This document shows, piece after piece, positions 13,462 through 16,312 of a stretch of 16,312 nt of DNA; position 1 is the stretch's first letter, and each line of letters begins with the position of its first letter. The translations under genes and the position numbers were made by a program. Source of the stretch: an uncultured Clostridia bacterium (GTDB lineage: Bacteria; Bacillota; Clostridia; Oscillospirales; Ruminococcaceae); assembly GCA_947175045.1 (NCBI GenBank), contig CAMWLH010000010.1:1-16312 (forward strand), given 5' to 3'. A model generated the notes under the pieces. The model made no database searches and was not told where the DNA came from. It was given only the letters and a program-made list of their open reading frames with translations.

Positions 13462-14712
13462 ATGGCGGATAATATAAATGACATAATCCTAAGGACGCCC
13501 CATGGGGGGACGGCAATGCTGCCCTCGGGGGAGTTTGAGGGTCCGGTATATATAACCAAGCCTATTCGCCTTGTCGGAAAGGATACCACCATATGGGCAA
13601 AGCGCGGCAGCGTGATAGAGGTGACCGCGCAGGGCGCGGCTATCGAGGAGCTGCGTGTGGAGCTTACGGAGGGCGACGTGCGCGATACGGCTATCGTGGC
13701 AAATCACCCGGTGATGGTGAATAATGTGGAGGTTCAAGGCGGCGTAAAGGGCTTCGGCGCGGAGGACGGTTATTTTGATGTTCCGAGGACTATCGAGCTG
13801 GGCGCGCTCGCTCCCGATACCGAGAACAGCTTTACAATGACGGTGAACGTTCCCGCGCAGACCGAGATAGTCTGCGGGACTTCGGGGGTGACCATCTCGC
13901 CCAAGCGGCTTTCCGCGGGAAGAAACGAGGTCAAGATATCCGTCAGAGGTATCAGCGACCACACCGTGCTTTACTCGGAGCTGCTGTTCAAATCGCAGTT
14001 CACGCGGCGCGTGTATCTTATGGGCAGGGCGGACAGCAATATTCCCGCGGTAAGCGGAAAATGTGTCTACACCGCGCCCGAAAGGGATATTTCCGAAGCG
14101 CAGACCGCGGCTCCCGCCAACGCTGAGCCGACAGCGCCCGCAACGGACGTTATATCGGTGACCTCCCCTGCCCCGCTTTACGATATGCCGCTGTTGGATA
14201 TGCGTATGGGACAGCGCATTTCGCTTTATCAGTACATCGGCACAAAATGCAGCATCTACTTCACCTGCATAAAGCCGGATAACATAGATATCGACCCCTA
14301 TGTGTTCATGCTTGACGGAAACGAGCGCTCCTTCGGGGACAGCGGTCTGATATTCTTCGGAAACGAGAACAGCGACCGCGGCGAGGTGAAATATTTCCCG
14401 GGCGACGGTCATGTGGAGATAGATTTTGACAAGGCGGACTACCGCGTGCAGAAGATCACCCTCGCCTATTCGATATACGCGGGAAATTATTCCAACAATT
14501 TCAGCCTGGTCAGAGCGCCGAAAATATCCATAGTGGCTAACGGCGCGGAGCGCATAGCCTTTACCATGGACAGACTTACCGACGAAACAACGGCGGTCGC
14601 GCTGGAGTTTTATATGTATAAGGGTGAGTGGAAGCTGTCCGCGGTGGGCGCGGGTTACCGCAATGGAATGGCTAAGCTGTGCAACAGGTACGGCATTGAG
14701 GTCGAGGAGTAA
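13462..14712 (+). CDS. Beta-helix / beta-sandwich / TerD-like fusion protein
   Basis: A 416-residue protein whose function I do not know. Residues about 15-100 have short hydrophobic repeats (GPVYITKPIRLVGKDTTIWA) suggesting a right-handed beta-helix. Residues about 108-190 look like an Ig-like beta-sandwich ending FTRRVYLMGRA. A Pro/Ala-rich linker covers about 212-238. Residues about 243-416 form a TerD domain (LLDMRMGQRISL, IDPYVFMLDG, LIFFGNEN, GEWKLSAVGAGYRNGMAKLC). The Ca2+ loop of TerD is shortened to YFPGDGHVEID, so Ca2+ binding is probably weakened or lost. No signal peptide is seen. I chose the ATG at 13462 with AAGGA 5 nt upstream; a longer in-frame reading from 13201 would translate through the non-coding hairpin repeat. 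It probably works alongside the canonical TerD as a divergent, multidomain paralogue. Confidence 0.85.
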   Translation: MADNINDIILRTPHGGTAMLPSGEFEGPVYITKPIRLVGKDTTIWAKRGSVIEVTAQGAAIEELRVELTEGDVRDTAIVANHPVMVNNVEVQGGVKGFGAEDGYFDVPRTIELGALAPDTENSFTMTVNVPAQTEIVCGTSGVTISPKRLSAGRNEVKISVRGISDHTVLYSELLFKSQFTRRVYLMGRADSNIPAVSGKCVYTAPERDISEAQTAAPANAEPTAPATDVISVTSPAPLYDMPLLDMRMGQRISLYQYIGTKCSIYFTCIKPDNIDIDPYVFMLDGNERSFGDSGLIFFGNENSDRGEVKYFPGDGHVEIDFDKADYRVQKITLAYSIYAGNYSNNFSLVRAPKISIVANGAERIAFTMDRLTDETTAVALEFYMYKGEWKLSAVGAGYRNGMAKLCNRYGIEVEE

Positions 14713-14833
14713 GAGTCCGCAAAGCCGTTCAACGTTTGTATTTCGGACTATGTGGACAGGTTTTAAGAGAGCTATGTGGCGGCTCTCAAAAATAAATAAC
14801 GTAAAATCTTCCCAAGGGGGGGAGTTTTAGAAA
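14713..14833 (+). other. 121-bp spacer with two stems before the YceG gene
   Basis: AGTCCG (14714-14719) can pair with CGGACT (14744-14749), and GAGAGC (14767-14772) with GCTCTC (14782-14787). The second stem is followed by A-rich rather than T-rich sequence, so neither is a convincing terminator. A purine-rich AAGGGGGGGGAG Shine-Dalgarno ends about 9 nt before the next ATG. Confidence 0.4.
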
Positions 14834-16312
14834 ATGTCAACACAAGAGTTTGCGAGATATGTGGGATATGATAACTCCGACGTTTTTCGCGGCTTTTTGA
14901 TAAATAATTTTATCTCGGCGCAGAAGGGCGGGCTGTTCTTTAAGGATAAGCTCCCCGCGGCAACGACTGACGAGATATCCCACGCCGCTCCATATGTGGC
15001 GGAGAGCTTTGAGGACGCGGCTGCTATAAAAAAGGGGCTGGACGCGTGGCTGGGTGCGGGCTCAAACAGGCTGACCGCGGACAGCGAGGCGATCTCGCAG
15101 GTATTCGCGAAAGCCGTTGCCGAATGCGGGATAAACAAGAAAAACACCTGCTTTGTGGAAATGTGCTGGCTGATGAAATATCTTTCCGCCAAGCCCCAAA
15201 GCCTGTTCTATATTGGAGCGGCGGGGCTTAAGGAGCTGTACTTCATGTATATGATGAGCCTTGCGGGAGTTTCTGTGACGCTGGTGAGCTACGGGCTGGA
15301 CAGGGATTTTGACAGCTTCCCGTACAAGGACAAGGTAACGGTGCACACGGGGCGGATAACCTCGCCGATACAGATCGACTTCGGCTCGCTGGACTTATCA
15401 AAGGAAGCGCGGCTGGCGGAGATGAGGTCAGCGGGCGAGCGCGTGGGCGGAAAGGTCAAGCGCCTTGAGACCACTGCGGCGGGTATGTTCGAGGATATAC
15501 TAAAGGACAGGAAAACACGCGTCATCAAAAACGGCGGTGTCTATACCGAGGACGGTGATATCCCCGTGTACTCCGCGGCGCTTATCGGATATAACGACGA
15601 TGCGGTATACACCAATATGCTGGTGCAGTTTAAGGAGAAATTCGCGGGGATAAAAAAGCAGCTTATCTTTATCGAGAAGCCGCTTACAAATCCCACCGCC
15701 GAAGAGGCAAAGTCCCTCGGCGGCATTTCCCGCAACAGTACGGCGGAGATGATTGATTCCCTGGCGCTGCTGATAAGGCTAAACGGCGACGCAGACCGCA
15801 CCGCTCTCGCGCAGAACGCGCTGCGAGAGCTGCTGAACACTCTCAACAACGGCAACCAGACCGTGGTGCTAAACTACGGCAACAAAATAATCACATGGCT
15901 TTACCGCTGCACGCAGGCGCGCAAATACGCGGTGCAGTATGAGGATATTCCGGTGATCCTGTATTATGGGGATATCTCGCAGTCGGAGCTGTATTTTCTT
16001 AATTTTATGTCAAAATGCGGGTTCGACGTGGTGTATATCACCCCAAACAGAAAAATGCTGGATATGACGGTGGACAGAAATCTTGAAAACCGAATGCAGA
16101 TATTCCAGCTTCCCGAATCGAGGGAGAGCGGCAGTTACCCCGACAAGCCCGTCAAAATGAAGATGGCGACCGTCGCCTATTCGGCGGAGCGGGAGCTTGA
16201 CACGATGCTCTACGGCGGAGACGCGGGAGTTTTCAGGAGCTTTCAGTTCCCCAACAGCCAATCTCTCACGCTCAGGACCACCTATGAGGGGATCGGCATT
16301 ATCTGGCGGCAG
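14834..16312 (+). CDS. YceG-family protein of the Ter 'biosynthetic module' (3' end beyond window)
   Basis: Resembles Bacillus subtilis YceG, a conserved component of Ter-associated gene clusters predicted to belong to a small-molecule biosynthetic module; its biochemical activity is not established. 493 codons are in the window with no stop. The B. subtilis protein is only slightly longer, so little is missing. It is soluble in appearance, with no signal peptide. Two Rossmann-like segments resemble each other: residues about 124-162 (FYIGAAGLKELYFMYMMSLA) and about 375-412 (ILYYGDISQSELYFLNFMSK), each followed by a hydrophobic strand. The ATG at 14834 starts MSTQEFARYVGYD. In related operons a TelA-like gene often follows; it would lie just outside this window. 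Confidence 0.85.
   Translation, partial: MSTQEFARYVGYDNSDVFRGFLINNFISAQKGGLFFKDKLPAATTDEISHAAPYVAESFEDAAAIKKGLDAWLGAGSNRLTADSEAISQVFAKAVAECGINKKNTCFVEMCWLMKYLSAKPQSLFYIGAAGLKELYFMYMMSLAGVSVTLVSYGLDRDFDSFPYKDKVTVHTGRITSPIQIDFGSLDLSKEARLAEMRSAGERVGGKVKRLETTAAGMFEDILKDRKTRVIKNGGVYTEDGDIPVYSAALIGYNDDAVYTNMLVQFKEKFAGIKKQLIFIEKPLTNPTAEEAKSLGGISRNSTAEMIDSLALLIRLNGDADRTALAQNALRELLNTLNNGNQTVVLNYGNKIITWLYRCTQARKYAVQYEDIPVILYYGDISQSELYFLNFMSKCGFDVVYITPNRKMLDMTVDRNLENRMQIFQLPESRESGSYPDKPVKMKMATVAYSAERELDTMLYGGDAGVFRSFQFPNSQSLTLRTTYEGIGIIWRQ

Noticed and set aside
14767..14787. Terminator before the YceG gene
   Set aside because: The stem is real but followed by A-rich sequence, not a T-run, and a T-run does not follow it on the other strand either.
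12615..16312. Calling the operon a tellurite-resistance determinant
   Set aside because: Ter names reflect history. No TerB or TerC is present and Ter proteins mostly act in general stress, so the phenotype is not supported.
1..16312. tRNA, rRNA or transposase genes
   Set aside because: No cloverleaf, rRNA-like block or transposase motif was recognised on either strand.

Overview
The window looks like a chromosomal segment of a Gram-positive Clostridia-type bacterium, probably from the Ruminococcaceae/Oscillospiraceae side. This is inferred from purine-rich Shine-Dalgarno sites, four clear sigma-A type promoters with 17-bp spacers, the dgt-dnaG gene order, a zinc-binding (C+) ribosomal protein L31, and a moderately GC-rich composition. 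I cannot name a species.

Left half (1-5600, all minus strand) is housekeeping. Reading leftward from about 5585: a promoter and a leader of nearly 300 nt lead into a phosphoglucomutase/phosphomannomutase gene. Next come a promoter, a structured leader and rpmE (L31), ended by a 12-bp stem terminator. A YigZ/IMPACT-family gene follows; it probably starts at CTG rather than at the GTG that lies inside that terminator. A 347-bp gap comes next, then a dgt-like dNTPase promoter and gene, then dnaG (primase), which runs off the left edge.

Right half (5677-16312, all plus strand) is a Ter-type stress operon. A perfect-consensus promoter (TTGACA-17-TATAAT), followed at the predicted transcription start by a 17-bp palindrome, drives a closely spaced triad: a TerY-like VWA protein, a PP2C phosphatase with a long low-complexity N-terminal extension, and a Ser/Thr-kinase-like protein with a zinc ribbon (the 'TerY-P triad'). 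Downstream are a PMCA-type Ca2+ P-type ATPase, a canonical Ca2+-binding TerD protein, a larger protein joining an apparent beta-helix, a beta-sandwich and a degenerate TerD domain, and a YceG-family protein ('biosynthetic module' component) cut by the right edge. The likely logic is Ca2+-linked envelope or stress signalling: the kinase and phosphatase act on shared targets with the VWA protein as scaffold, the pump sets Ca2+, and TerD proteins sense or bind it. That scheme is inference from family knowledge and gene order.

The most unusual non-coding feature is a family of roughly 90-bp hairpin repeats. Three copies lie directly upstream of Shine-Dalgarno sites (phosphoglucomutase, Ca2+-ATPase, beta-helix-TerD), all in the same orientation relative to the downstream gene. 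Their 12-14 bp outer arms differ between copies yet stay perfectly complementary, so pairing appears to be conserved. One copy carries an extra tandem duplication that includes the Shine-Dalgarno itself. A separate pair of mutually exclusive stems lies just after terD.
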